A stretch of DNA of 64,000 bases, from assembly GCA_951640165.1 (NCBI GenBank), contig OX621254.1, forward strand, positions 25,270,001 to 25,334,000. Reading direction: 5' to 3'. The notes beneath the pieces are model-generated. The model was not told where the DNA came from, did not search any database, and saw only the letters and a list, made by a program, of their open reading frames with translations. The stretch is from Pseudoips prasinana. Its lineage: Eukaryota > Arthropoda > Insecta > Lepidoptera > Nolidae. The position numbers and the translations under genes were made by a program. Below are positions 40,986 through 51,470 of the stretch, in pieces. Every line of letters starts with the position of its first letter. Position 1 is the stretch's first letter.

Positions 40986-41500
40986 AGCAACTGAAAACGT
41001 CATATTAATAAAATAGCGGCATATCACCGGCTTCTCTGCTAACCTACTTTACTTCCGGAATACGTGACGTTCCGCCATTGCCATCTACGTAAATAAAACA
41101 GAAAAATAAAACAACAGACAATTTTCCCTGTATATAGAAACTAATAAGTAATGTCATCTCGCTTCAGCTCATAACTTATTCCACAAAAGGAAGCATATGG
41201 ATGCGCCGTCGGACTCTCTCGATATTTGCATCCACGAGATGGCGTTGCAAGTCGCATGAATAATTCACAAGCCGTGAAATATTTATACGGACCGACTTCG
41301 CTTACCTGCGACAGATGAGATGGTTGCCAGGAGTATAAGTTTGTATGAGTTACTCGAGGTAAGTTATTTGCAGAGGAACTGTTTAGTATTTTGACGAAGA
41401 CTGTTTTCTACTGACACCGTATCATATAGGTATCCTCATCTTAAGAGGCGTGTAGAACAAGGTTAGGTCAGGATTTAAAAGTTTTTTTTAATACTATGAG
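40986..41500. other. No recognised gene
   Basis: Nothing assigned. Confidence 0.35.
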
Positions 41501-41692
41501 TGTTAATGCAATAAATAATAAATAAATAAATGTATGACACACAGATGGACATACAAATTGAAGAGATGAAATGTGTGAATTTCCGCCGTGTGACGGCTAC
41601 GTTAGTTGTTAATGGAAACAAAAGACTTTTTCAGAAGAATATACTTCAAATACCTAGATTTTTCTAAGATATTTATATATTCCATACATACA
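41501..41692 (-). repeat. rep-K
   Basis: ATGGACATACAAATTGAAGA, TTCCGCCGTGTGACGGCTAC and TTGTTAATGGAAACAAAAGA; relatives at 46438-46630 and 61288-61425 in the opposite orientation. Here and at 61 kb it directly adjoins an RTE fragment in the same relative orientation. Confidence 0.7.
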
Positions 41693-41858
41693 TTACAGAA
41701 ACAGAGGTCGCACAAGATCACCCAAAGACCAATGGAGAGGGCTATACTCGGGAGATTCCCTACGCGATCGAATCAGAAATGTCGAAATCCGTAGGCGAAC
41801 TAAAGTAGCCGACATAGCCCAAAGAATTGGAAAACTAAAGAGGCAGTGGACTGGGCAC

Positions 41859-42239
41859 ATGGGTCGTAGAACCGACAGCCGCTGGGTCAGAAAGATTCCC
41901 GAAATGCCACCACGTAACGGAAGATTGAGCATGGGTAGACCACCTAAAATATACACCGATGATAATGTGGGGGTCGCAAGACCGGCGCTTAACAGGAGGA
42001 ACTTATGCATCATAACTAGGGTGTTAACGGGACATTGCCGTCTCAGTAAACACCTGTCCACGGTGGGCATCGGAGACTTAGAGTGTGCAGATTCTGCAAT
42101 CTGTCACTGTGAGCCACTGATGCATAAACGTAACACAGTCCTGGGCCAACACTTCTTGCACCAGGATGATGTTATCGTTACTCCTGCCAAAAAGATTCTG
42201 CGATTTATCTATGTTGCAGGGTTAGACAGGGAAGTTTAG
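41859..42239 (+). pseudogene. Chimeric ORF: RTE C-terminus run into a Jockey-like C-terminus
   Basis: The first 43 residues (MGRRTDSRWVRKIPEMPPRN and on) are RTE-encoded. From the insertion point onward the reading frame happens to be that of the inserted LINE, giving a 126-codon open frame. Neither part has a catalytic domain. I regard it as an accident of nesting rather than a gene. Confidence 0.7.
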
Positions 42240-42330
42240 TTGGAGCGGCGAGCACAATAGTTCATCACTGGACGCAGTGTTACCAGGACCTCCGGCGACT
42301 GGAAATAGCCACCACCAGAAGAATAAGAAT
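41987..42330 (+). mobile_element. Jockey-like LINE end inserted in the RTE, 9-bp target duplication
   Basis: 344 bp. The frame reads RRNLCIITRVLTGHCRLSKH through LGQHFLHQDDVIVTPAKKIL to a stop at 42239, the tail that follows RNase H in some Jockey-group LINEs. The 3' end is a short AAGAATAAGAAT run. Confidence 0.8.
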
Positions 42331-42400
42331 AAGACCGGCAATCGTAGGATATTTTGGAGAGGCCTTTGTCTAGCAATGGACTTGTTTCAGCTGATTTAAT

Positions 42401-42846
42401 TATTATGATTGAAATGAAATTGAGGAACTAATATAATGATAACTGGAAAGGGTAACTTACGCAAACTTGGGCTAGGCCTATTTTTTTAATCACTTCGGAG
42501 CTATTCCTAAAAAATAAAAAAAGGTTTATTCCCAACAAGAACACATAATCCTTAACTTAGTTTACATCTAAGACGATATAACTAATTGCGTTTAGTTTAT
42601 ATAATACTTATGAAGCATGCAACATTATAAGTACTAGGTAGGAAAGGCGTCTACCTCAGCAAATGTTACAGTAAATAATAATGATTACTGTAACGCTGAT
42701 CTTCCGATAGCGCTTAAATAACTACTAATTAAATTACAAAATTATCAAGCGTATCTACGTGTAGTAGCGTTTGGTTGCGACTCCAACCACTTTAAATGTC
42801 ATCAAAAAGAATATAAAGAACTAGTATTGCGTCATTGCTGTGTTTA
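42401..42846. other. No recognised gene
   Basis: An A-rich run with AAAAAAGGTTTATTCCCAAC at 42517 could be a LINE tail on the minus strand; otherwise nothing was assigned. Confidence 0.35.
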
Positions 42847-42900
42847 TAGGTCCACAAACTTATCTGGCCCGGTGGCCAAAAGTAGAACTAACGAGGCCAG

Positions 42901-43108
42901 TTGGAAATGTCAATGGGCTGTTATTCCCTGACATTCCTGCCATTGATTGTTTGTTGCGCGTATTTATATTTCTTTTTGTGGTTTGCTTTAAAAAGTGTTG
43001 CGAGGAACGTTAAATTACAAGTATTGAATTATATGAATGAAGAAAAACACCTCCAGGCACCAATTATACCCTTCAATAAGTTGTATGAACGCGTAGCTGC
43101 TGCTACAG
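42901..43108 (+). pseudogene. Transposase N-terminal fragment (IS630/Tc1-like)
   Basis: From about residue 33, RNVKLQVLNYMNEEKHLQAP and PFNKLYERVAAATG resemble the N-terminal helix-turn-helix of a family of insect DDE_3/IS630-like proteins ('R..AL.VY.FMK.E......P..K..ERTAAATG'). The frame then meets a good splice donor (ACAG|GTTAGT at 43109) and the next acceptor is TTCCATTGTAG at 43219. The upstream 32 residues are hydrophobic and not part of the family as I know it. The exon downstream is frame-damaged. Confidence 0.55.
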
Positions 43109-43270
43109 GTTAGTGTTGTCAGCTTCTGAAAAAATGCGAAACTCCTCGTCGCACTTTAAATTTAAATACATATTTTAAAATATTCATTATTTATTTAATT
43201 TTTGTTATTTCCATTGTAGGTGCCGGGGAGTGATTTGTAAGAAAACTTGTGAAAGAAAAAGAGCAAGCAG

Positions 43271-43510
43271 ATGCAAAAATTTATAGCAGATCAGAATATT
43301 GGTAGATCGAATTCTGAAATGCCTACATTTATTGCAGAAGCTTTTGATAAAATAACAGTCAATGAATGGCAAAACCATTGCAATCATGTTAAAAATATTA
43401 AAAATGAGTATCGAAAAAGGGATGGATACTTAGACGAGCCTTTCATCAATCAATTAGGTAGTGATAGTGAAATTGAAAGCAGTGATTATGATAATGATGA
43501 ATTCCGGTGA
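43271..43510 (+). pseudogene. Transposase C-terminal fragment (IS630/Tc1-like)
   Basis: EMPTFIAEAFDKITVNEWQN, HCNHVKNIKNEY and the acidic end LGSDSEIESSDYDNDEF match the tail that follows the DDE domain in the same insect family ('FI..A...IT...W..C..HV..IE..Y......E.FIIN.G.SDS'). The DDE catalytic region itself is absent between the two fragments. Confidence 0.6.
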
Positions 43511-43771
43511 CATAATAATACCTGGAGTATCCCCGTTAGTGGACACTCAGCATACATTTTATGTAAATGATCATAATTATTGTATAAAAATATAAAGATT
43601 TGTAATGACAGTATTTGTTTCGTTTTTAGTGAAGTAATATTTACGTTACAATGTGCATATTATGTTTACCCACTTTACTGCAAAACATAGTTACTAGCAA
43701 CACTAAATGCGATAACAGCGACGCTGCCAGCGGGCCAGATAAGTGCTTGCGGGCTTGCGGGACTGTACCTA

Positions 43772-44160
43772 TCAAAACTGTCAAAGTATATAGAGTATTA
43801 AAATATTACGATAAATATGAATGTGAATGCGGGCAGTTTAATAAGAAAAAGACCGGAGTAATTGTTATGGCCTTGGCTGGCGGCGTGCATAACCTAAGTA
43901 AGTTACAGTTACAATTGATTCGTTTTTTTTGTTTCCTAGCTACCAATTTGCAATAAAAACATCTTTCTCGTGGCATTAACATGTTAATTTTCCGGCAAAA
44001 GATGAGCGCAGGTGCAAAGAGGGCGTGCGTGGGCAAGCTCTTAATTAGAGTTACGGAGAACAAATGGTTCCTACAAATTTTGCGTATACACACTTACTCG
44101 ATTAGGGCTGGCATATGAAGTGAAGAATAATAATTTGACTCCAATACTTATTATCTATGA
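43772..44160. other. No recognised gene
   Basis: Overlapping ORFs on both strands (43651-43956 plus, 43806-44093 minus) show no motif. Confidence 0.35.
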
Positions 44161-44211
44161 CTCATAATAATAATCATATCCTGGGACATTATTTACGCAC
44201 GGCCATCCATT

Positions 44212-44469
44212 GACGGTCACCGTAGCCTAGTTGGTAGTGCTCCTGCCTACGAGCTGGTGGTCCTGGGTTCGAATCCCGGTAAGTGCAAATATTTGTGTGA
44301 TGAGCACGAATATTTGTTTCTGAGTCATGGATGTTTTCTATGTATATAAGTATTTGTCTATCTATATAAGTATTTATATCGTCGCCTGGTACCCATAGTA
44401 CAAGCTTTGCCTAGTTTGGGGCTAGGATGATCTGTGTGACATTGTCCCTTGATATTATGATATTATTAT
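44212..44469 (+). mobile_element. SINE-B, full length, nested in SINE-C
   Basis: GACGGTCACCGTAGCCTAGT head to ACATTGTCCCTTGATATTAT. A-box and B-box intact; one base is missing in CTACGAGCTGG relative to other copies. Confidence 0.9.
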
Positions 44470-44675
44470 CTGATCCCAAACTAAGCAGAGCTTGTACTAT
44501 GGACACCAGATAACTGATATACTACATACACTACTTTTCTTTTGTAAATACATACTTATATGAATAATTACACCCAGACACAGGACAAACAGACATGTTC
44601 ATGCACACAAATATCTGTCCTGGATAGGAATCGAACCCACGACCTCCGGCGTGAAAAGCAAGCATTTGCAAATCA

Positions 44676-44992
44676 CTTATTAACACATATTTAAGAGAGG
44701 TAGGGTACAGCGTTCATTTGCTCAAAGAGCAGCCCGACTGGGGAAGTACCTCCACCTTACAGAAGACATTCCTTTATAATAACATTAATAATTTAATGTT
44801 GTGTTTCCGAGTGTGTGTAAGGTCGCCAGAGCTCATTGGGGTGGGGGGAAGGGGTCAGCAACACTTGTTTACTGACTCTTAAAGGCCGGCATCGCACCTG
44901 CGACTCCTCTGGTGTTGCGAGTGTCCATGGGCGGCGGTGATCACTTACCATCAGGTCACCCACTAGCTCGTTTGTCGCCCTCTGACATAAAA
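44676..44992 (+). mobile_element. LINE tail with CATCAGGTCACC signature, nested in SINE-C
   Basis: GTTGTGTTTCCGAGTGTGTG, CCATGGGCGGCGGTGATCAC, TTACCATCAGGTCACCCACT and CTCGTTTGTCGCCCTCTGAC, ending in A-rich sequence. This is a type of 3' end I recall as very common in Lepidoptera. Confidence 0.65.
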
Positions 44993-45284
44993 AAAACACG
45001 CCAACGGGCCCGTCATAATATTGTGGCTATGTTTCAACTAATTGAGATTCAGTTAATAATGACACAGTGTATGTTTATAACGATACACATTAAACACAGA
45101 TACTCAAGTTGGAAACAAACAAGTGAGAGCTGCGAATAATTTATACGGTTGTTTACTTAATTCCTGAGCCGAAATAATTATCGGGGCTTAATTTATTCGA
45201 TAATTAGTAAACATTTGCGTCACAGCATTTGTATTTAAGCTGTTTTTATAGGAAGTCCAGGGGACCTACCGCTTTAGTCGACGA

Positions 45285-45505
45285 TCATAATAGAGTTGTT
45301 CAAGCCGCCCAGTAGGCCTCTGCGCTGGCTTATCGACTGTTGACTAACGACTACAACCGGGACCGACAGCTTAACGTGCTTTCCGAAGCACGGGGACGCT
45401 CAGCAATTAAACCACTTTGGCGGTCACCCATCTATAGACTGACCGCGATCCTAGTTGCTTAACCTCGCCAATTAGTTACGGACCGGTAAGAGCATCTAGT
45501 AAGAG
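45285..45505 (+). repeat. rep-F, long copy
   Basis: CCGCCCAGTAGGCCTCTGCG, GGACCGACAGCTTAACGTGC, CCACTTTGGCGGTCACCCAT and GACTGACCGCGATCCTAGTT. Confidence 0.75.
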
Positions 45506-45566
45506 GATTTTTGACCGGCTAAGTCCCCGAAGTTCGATTTCTTAAATGGCGTTCAAATAAATAAAG

Positions 45567-45688
45567 GTTAAAAATGACTTAATCAATCGTCAAATCGGCT
45601 TCCATGAGCACATGTGACGTCATAAATGGTCTGGAATCGATTGTCAACGTTGAAGTCGATTTAACGATTGATTAAGTCATTTTTAACG
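45567..45688. mobile_element. 122-bp fold-back element
   Basis: Arms of about 30 bp, GTTAAAAATGACTTAATCAA and its reverse complement. It may be a small MITE; the target duplication was not resolved. Confidence 0.7.
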
Positions 45689-45751
45689 TTTTTTCGTTTA
45701 TTTTTAACGTTTATTCACCAAAATAAAAGTCTTTCAGTAAACAGTAAAAAA

Positions 45752-46005
45752 GACGGTCACCGTAGCCTAGTTGGTAGTGCTCCTGCCTACGAAGCTGGTG
45801 GTCCTGGGTTCGAATCCCGGTAAGTGCAAATATTTGTGTGATGAGCGCGAATATTTGTTTCTGAGTCATGGATGTTTTCTATGTACATAAGTATTTATCT
45901 CTCTATATAAGTATGTATATCGTCGCCTGGTACCAATAGTACAAGCATTGCTTAGTTTGGGGCCTAGGATGATCTATGTGACATTGTCCCTAGATATTAT
46001 ATTAT
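45752..46005 (+). mobile_element. SINE-B, full length
   Basis: Complete head, B-box and end (ACATTGTCCCTAGATATTAT). Confidence 0.9.
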
Positions 46006-46342
46006 ATATATTATATTATTTCTAAATATCTTGATGAGTGGCATTAATAATATAAGTAAAAGTCTGTCAGTACCTAAATGCAATCCTTTTAGTTCTATTT
46101 ACAAACCAGTGTGGACGTCACCAGATCAATTAGTCTTGGGAATTCTGAGCGTCGCAGTTTCTTGACAACTACCAAATGCCACAGGGAGAAAAATAACAGT
46201 TATTTCCCTTCAAATGTCGAGCGAGAAACAAAACATAGAACTAGATAGTAAACAGCCATTCGTCTGGGCTTTGAAATCAGCGGAGATTAGAGCGAAATAA
46301 AGGGAGTCAACAAAATTATAGTAAGTAAAATAAAGATAAAAA
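46006..46342. other. No recognised gene
   Basis: Nothing assigned. Confidence 0.35.
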
Positions 46343-46900
46343 CTTGAGAGGTGTCAAGGGACACCCGGATGGAACTAAGTTATTTCTTATTATTTATTAT
46401 GTATCTACAAAAAACCTGTATACACTCAACAAAAATATAAGTCATGCAATATATGAATGTATGGAATATATAAATATCTTAGAAAAATCTAGGTATTTGA
46501 AATATATTCTTCTGAAAAAGTCTTTTGTTTCCATTAACAACTAACGTAGCCGTCACACGGCGGAAATTCACACATTTCATCTCTTCAATTTGTATGTCCA
46601 TCTGTGTGTCATATATTTATTTATTGCTGAAACACTGATAATATAAAAAAACTTGAGAGGTGTCAAGGGACACCCGGATGGAACGAAGTTATTTCTTATT
46701 ATTTATTATGTACAAAAAACCTGTATACACTCAACAAAAATAATCGTCGCGACACCACACTGTTCAATGCGAAATAGAAATGAAAATATCTGGCTTGCTT
46801 TCTATAAGAGAGAGAGAGAGAGAGACAGATGGAGAAACATGCGCATGCCGCACAGCTGAAAAAAGTGCCGTGACAACTTTTTCGTAAGATTTTTTCCGGC
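46343..46900 (+). repeat. rep-J / rep-K / rep-J sandwich
   Basis: rep-J (CTTGAGAGGTGTCAAGGGAC, ACACCCGGATGGAAC) is at 46343-46436 and again at 46651-46900, the second copy longer. rep-K lies between at 46438-46630. The first J stops after ACTCAACAAAAAT, exactly where K begins. The 66-68-codon ORFs starting MRGVKGHPDGTKLFLIIYYV are shared repeat text, not genes. Confidence 0.75.
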
Positions 46901-46901
46901 A

Positions 46902-47117
46902 ACACACGACCATCTGATCCCAAACTAAGCGGAGCTTTTACTATAGAAATCAGATACCTGATATACTACTTTTCTTTTGTAAATACATACTTATATACAT
47001 AAATACACCCAGACTCACGGACAAACAGACATGTTTATGCACACAAATATCTGTCCTGGGTGGAAATCGAAACCACGACCTCCAGCATGAAAAGCAAGCA
47101 TGTACCAACCACGCCAC
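46902..47117 (-). mobile_element. SINE-C
   Basis: CATCTGATCCCAAACTAAGC, CACCCAGACTCACGGACAAA and GGTGGAAATCGAAACCACGA, head truncated at ACGCCAC. Confidence 0.85.
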
Positions 47118-47324
47118 GTATGCATAAGACATGAAAAATTAATCAAAATCTACACAACCCTTAGGAATGTTTTATAAGTAAGTAGGTGCTTAAAATATTT
47201 TAAAACGCAGTTGCAATAGCAATACAGTTAATTAGCATATTTATCTTGTTATACCTATAGGTAACTTCGTGAATAAACCAGGACCGAAGAAAAGGAAGTC
47301 GGATATTTTTTGGCATATTTATTA

Positions 47325-47640
47325 AATAATAATAAAATAAAAAAGGATTTTATTCACGTAGACTTTAAAAAAGCGCTTGTAAATAGTCAGAACATGTTTG
47401 ATCAGAACATATACATTATTATTTCTAGTTACATAGATACTTAAGTATACATTGTATTGATTGTATGAAAACATTTATAAAATTTATTTTATAATAGCAA
47501 TGATATTTAGCTATCTCGTATCAAGTTATTGTCAAGAGATTATGTTTAAGTTTAATTATCAAAATTTATAGTTTAAGCTATATTTTTACGACGAATTTAT
47601 GACGGATCTTGTGTTAATAACGACGGTCGCGCTTTAATGC
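47325..47640 (-). mobile_element. rep-D
   Basis: AAAAGGATTTTATTCACGTA, GCGCTTGTAAATAGTCAGAA and TTGTGTTAATAACGACGGTC, the closest match to 16601-16940 and equally long. Confidence 0.75.
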
Positions 47641-47736
47641 GATCCAATGCGCCCACACTCTTGCGCTATAATATGTCCCGCGCAGATGGACAATCTCTTT
47701 TGAGACTGGTTTCCATGGTCGAAATTCGCCTATTAT

Positions 47737-47768
<32 letters not shown>

Positions 47769-48039
47769 TATAAATATGCCTATTATTATAACAACTTGTA
47801 GCTGGTTTAGTGGCTCTACATGGAATGTGATACCACTGAAGTAACTCGTGTAATATTCCTTCAGTCTAATGTGCAGTGTGCTGTGAAAGATTGCCAAGTT
47901 GCAACTGGCCTAAGTGAAGTGTAACATAACCTACTGAAGTTAAGTATAGTTTTAACTAAAGATAAGATATATGAAAGAAAAAGCAAACACCACTCAAATA
48001 AATATCAAATTCTATATTCAATTCAATTCAATGAAAAAT

Positions 48040-48352
48040 TCCCCGTGGTTTTACCCGCGTGTAATTTTATAAATTATCACAGTTCCTCCCCCGTAGGTGA
48101 TAGCGTGATAATATGTAGCCTATATGTTGACCCGACCTCTTAGTAATATTCATGCAAAATTTGAAGTAAATCCATGCACTACTTTTTGAGTTAACCCTGT
48201 ACATACATACAGACAAATAGACACATAGACAAAAATTCTAAAAACTATATTTTTGGCTTTGATATCGATTGTAGATCACGCCCCAAGTATCCTTTTAAAA
48301 AAATATTCAATGTACAGTTTTGACTTTCCTACGATTTTATTATATGTATAGA
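48040..48352 (-). mobile_element. Hel-1 Helitron, 3' end truncated
   Basis: The minus-strand start TCTATACATATAATAAAATC is complete. The GC hairpin remains as CCCCGTGGTTTTACCCGCG, but the CTAG terminus is missing. Confidence 0.82.
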
Positions 48353-48357
48353 TAATC

Positions 48358-48458
48358 GTACTCATCACACAAATATTTCTCTTAGGAGGGGATCAAACCC
48401 ACTACCTCTTGATTAGTAGTCAGGGTCACCAACCACTAGACCAACAGGCCAGTCATGT
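48358..48458 (-). mobile_element. SINE-L head and body
   Basis: GGGGATCAAACCCACTACCT and ACCACTAGACCAACAGGCC in reverse. Confidence 0.65.
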
Positions 48459-48773
48459 CAAAAATCATTGTACCGTGATAACTGTTTTCATTAATACTTA
48501 TATCTGACGGCGCATTCGAAATGTCACCTGACGGATTATGGCGGAACTAGATTTGACAGATGTCATTTCTAGTGGAACGTCGTGTCGATGGTCGGCGCGG
48601 CCATGTTGGATTCATTCTATCTGTAATGGCCGTTGTGAGCGCACCACGTTATCGACGGATCGCTTTTGTTCCGCGTAATCATACGATAATACTCATTGTG
48701 ATTAATTCCTAAAGTGAAACCGACTATTTTCATTGTAGTGTATTTAATTTGTGAATTGGTAATTTGAATAAAA

Positions 48774-49030
48774 TAATAAATACAATAAAATAAAAAGGTT
48801 TTTATTAACATTTAAAAACCGCTTGTAAATAGTCAGAACATGTTTGTAGTAATACAAAAGTTAAGTTAAGTTTACATAATATTTCTAGTTGCTTATAATA
48901 GACATTTAGGTACACGGATTGTTAAAAAATTTATTAAAAGTTTTTTATAATAGTAGTGATATTTAGCTAGCTTGTATTAAGTTATTGTCAAGGAGATTAT
49001 GTTTAGGTTCAAATATCGAGAATCATCTGT
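48774..49030 (-). mobile_element. rep-D
   Basis: AAAAGGTTTTTATTAACATT, CCGCTTGTAAATAGTCAGAA and TTTAGCTAGCTTGTATTAAG. Confidence 0.7.
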
Positions 49031-49395
49031 GTAGTAAAGTGATTTTATAATCGATATTGGACATTTATCTCTTCTTTATGCGCCCACATGAACAATCAAG
49101 ACCAATCCTGACGAAGGCACCGCCGCCGACATATCTAATACTAGTTGTGTATTTCATGATTAACTTGTTTTATGGCCACACACGCTGACCACAACACCCT
49201 CTGACGTATGACCACGCTTCAAACAACACCACAACGTGGTCGGGTCGCAGCAAGCTATTTCCTTGTTTCTTACAACTTGAGCAATTGCTCCGTGATGTTC
49301 TGACGTTGATATGTGAATACGTGCTACGGACTTGGAGTAAAAATTTTATTTTAGTAGTTCTTTGAGAGTATAGTAACATATATAAATGACAACCT
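49031..49395. other. No recognised gene
   Basis: Nothing assigned. Confidence 0.35.
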
Positions 49396-49399
49396 GGTT

Positions 49400-49525
49400 T
49401 TTCCAGCAGTAGAGTGTACAGCCGCAGGCGAAGCGGTCCTGGATTCAAATCCTGTTCCCCATGTTCTGAGCCTGGATGTATATTGTGTCCGTCTATTATG
49501 TTTGTTAAGTACCCCGCGACACAAG
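49400..49525 (+). mobile_element. SINE-A relative
   Basis: A diverged tRNA-like head (GTCCTGGATTCAAATCC) is followed by GTTCTGAGCCTGGATGTATA and TACCCCGCGACACAAG. Confidence 0.6.
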
Positions 49526-49576
49526 AATTCATTTATCTGGTTCGGACAAAGACATTGAAAAGAAAATCTTAATTTA

Positions 49577-49622
49577 TGACAGCCAAAAGACGTCCACATC
49601 TGGACAAAAGTCTCTCCAAATT
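49577..49622 (-). mobile_element. RTE-type LINE tail
   Basis: GCCAAAAGACGTCCACATCT and GGACAAAAGTCTCTCCAA, the reverse of the common RTE end. Confidence 0.6.
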
Positions 49623-49662
49623 GGAACGAAGTTCCTTATCGCGCGTTGTGAAAGGGGGCTAG

Positions 49663-49906
49663 ACGGAAAAACATCTTACGAAAAGTTGTCACGACACTTT
49701 TTGCAGCTGTGCGGCGTGCGCATGTTTCTCTGTCTGTCTCTCTCTCTCTCTTATAGAAAGCAAGCCAGATATTTTCATTTCTATATCGCATTGAACAGTG
49801 TGGTGTCGCGACGATTATTCTTGTTGAATGTATACATGTTTGTTGTACATAATAAATAATAAGAAATAACTTCGTTCCATCCGGGTGTCCCTTGACACCT
49901 CTCAAG
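49663..49906 (-). repeat. rep-J, long copy
   Basis: From CGGAAAAACATCTTACGAAA through a CT-rich run and TGTGGTGTCGCGACGATTAT to TGACACCTCTCAAG, the inverse of 46651-46900. It extends the family to about 245 bp. Confidence 0.75.
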
Positions 49907-50139
49907 TTTTTTTTCTCTCGAGATTTGCAAATAGGCCGTCTTGCAGTCTCGTAGTCCAGTATCCAGTGGCATCCAGCTAACCTCACATGACAATATCGTC
50001 GGTCTACTTTGTTTGGGGGTCTGCTTACGCTGCGACTTTCAGTTCGAGGCGTTATCGTTCGCTCAAAATATCGCGTCATGCCGTGAATTATCAAATGTAC
50101 GACAAAAACAAAAGCATAGCTATCAGGTACTTCTACCAA

Positions 50140-50465
50140 AAGCTAACGCGACGTCCTGCGTGAGCGATCTAGACGCGAACGCGAAGCGGCGCGGCGCGGT
50201 GTGAAAACAACAAACAGTCGAAACCTATAGAGGTGTCCTACGTAATAAACGCGCGTGCGGTGCGGTGCGGAGCGGCGCGACATGAAGCGAACGCGATCAG
50301 TTGGCTTGATATTTTCGCTCGAACAGGATGCGGTGCCGTCGTGTTTTTGCGGCGTCGGTGGAGGCACGTAGGACACCACCACCGCGGCGCACCGCATCGC
50401 ATTGAATTCGCGTGTCACCGCTTCATAATCGCGTTCGCTTTGAATCGCCTACGTAGGACGTAGCG
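50140..50465. other. CpG/GC-rich island with short inverted motif
   Basis: Contrasts sharply with its AT-rich surroundings: GCGGTGCGGTGCGGAGCGGC and similar runs. GGTGTCCTACGT at 50232 is inverted as ACGTAGGACACC at 50367, and CCTACGTAGGACGTAG follows at 50448. Overlapping ORFs on both strands (50143-50418 minus, 49941-50204 plus, 50233-50463 plus) are Arg-rich by-products. It could be a GC-rich MITE or the promoter region of a gene outside the window. Confidence 0.5.
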
Positions 50466-50878
50466 TTAGTATTTAATTTGTACAGTCCCCAACACGTTAG
50501 TAGATACAGTTGCACTACGATTCTCATCCTTACTGCTTACATAATAGATATACTGTCAAAGTCAAAACAAATCCATTAATATGACGTGAACGTTAAATAA
50601 AAGTACTATTATCCAAGAGATTGAGCGGACCGGCTGTATCGGATTCGATCGGTATTAAACTTTACTAATGTTAACTTAAGGTTCATTACTGATTGTTGTA
50701 GTATAATTGCCTAATCTCCATTATGGAGAACATCATTCATAGACAAACATCATGAGTAGACATTTAATTGTTGTAATTGTAGACAGAAGATGAAATATCA
50801 AATGGAAATATAATTTGAAATTTCATCTTCTGAATCAGATAAAAATATAATTTCCTAACAGAACCTACTTTACTAAGG
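50466..50878. other. No recognised gene
   Basis: A 19-bp inverted pair (AGAAGATGAAATATCAAAT and ATTTGAAATTTCATCTTCT, about 50785-50833) is present; otherwise nothing was assigned. Confidence 0.4.
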
Positions 50879-50879
50879 A

Positions 50880-51101
50880 GGAAGCCAAAAATATAGTTTT
50901 TAGAATTTTTGTCTGTTTGTCTGTATGCATGTCCGGGCTATACTCAAAAAGTACTGCATAGATTTACTTCAAATTTTGTATGTATATTACTAAGAGGTCG
51001 GGTCAACATATAGGCTACATATTATCACACTATCACCTACGGGGGAGGAGCTATGATAATTTATAAAATTTAACGCGGGTAAAACCGCGGGGCACAACTA
51101 G
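50880..51101 (+). mobile_element. Hel-1 Helitron, 3' part
   Basis: Starts within GAAGCCAAAAATATAGTTTT; hairpin CGCGGGTAAAACCGCG and end GGGGCACAACTAG before T. Confidence 0.85.
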
Positions 51102-51470
51102 TTTAACATAAGGTTTTAATGAGCAGATGATTTTACTGCTTCATCGGATAGTGTTACCTGCCTCTTAAAATTATATTTCTTTCAGCATTTTCATTTCCAT
51201 CGCCAAATAATAATATAATTCCGTGTAAGTTTTCAGTAAGTATTATTATCTGGGATCCGATCCTAAAAGTTACAGAATCGAGTTGAGTCAGGGTTGGCAG
51301 CGTTTAAAAGGCACAAAGCTGACATAAGCTTTCTACAAGGATTGGATTAACATCTGGAAAAGGGAAGTGTGCCCAAAAATAGGAAAGTTACACAAAATAA
51401 ATTAGGTGCTTACTAAAACAAAATGTACATAACTAACTTAGTAAAAACGTAGGACTAGCATTTATTAATA

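Larger units (their letters stand above)
41693..42400 (+). mobile_element. RTE-type LINE end interrupted by another LINE
   Basis: RTE text 41693-41986 (RIRNVEIRRRTKVADIAQRI-like frame) resumes at 42331-42400 (GGAGAGGCCTTTGTCTAGCA). The interruption is flanked by AAGACCGGC on both sides (41978-41986 and 42331-42339). Confidence 0.85.
42849..43769 (+). mobile_element. IS630/Tc1-type DNA transposon, internally deleted
   Basis: 921 bp between TA dinucleotides (42847-42848 and 43770-43771). The ends start GGT, and ACTTATCTGGCCCGGTGGC on the left is inverted as GCCAGCGGGCCAGATAAGT on the right (43726-43744), so the match is subterminal. Inside are two fragments of a transposase, N-terminal and C-terminal, with the catalytic core missing. 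Confidence 0.7.
44166..45018 (-). mobile_element. SINE-C with two nested insertions
   Basis: The SINE-C pieces are 44166-44211, 44470-44675 and 44993-45018 (AACACGCC AACGGGCCCGTCAT head). The first gap is a SINE-B on the plus strand, the second a LINE tail. Confidence 0.8.

Noticed and set aside
46344..46859. ORFs beginning MRGVKGHPDGTKLFLIIYYV as a gene family
   Set aside because: The shared start is rep-J sequence present in both orientations in the window, and the ORFs end in unrelated DNA.
49941..50463. Arg-rich ORFs in the GC-rich island
   Set aside because: Open on both strands because of composition, without domains or conserved spacing.
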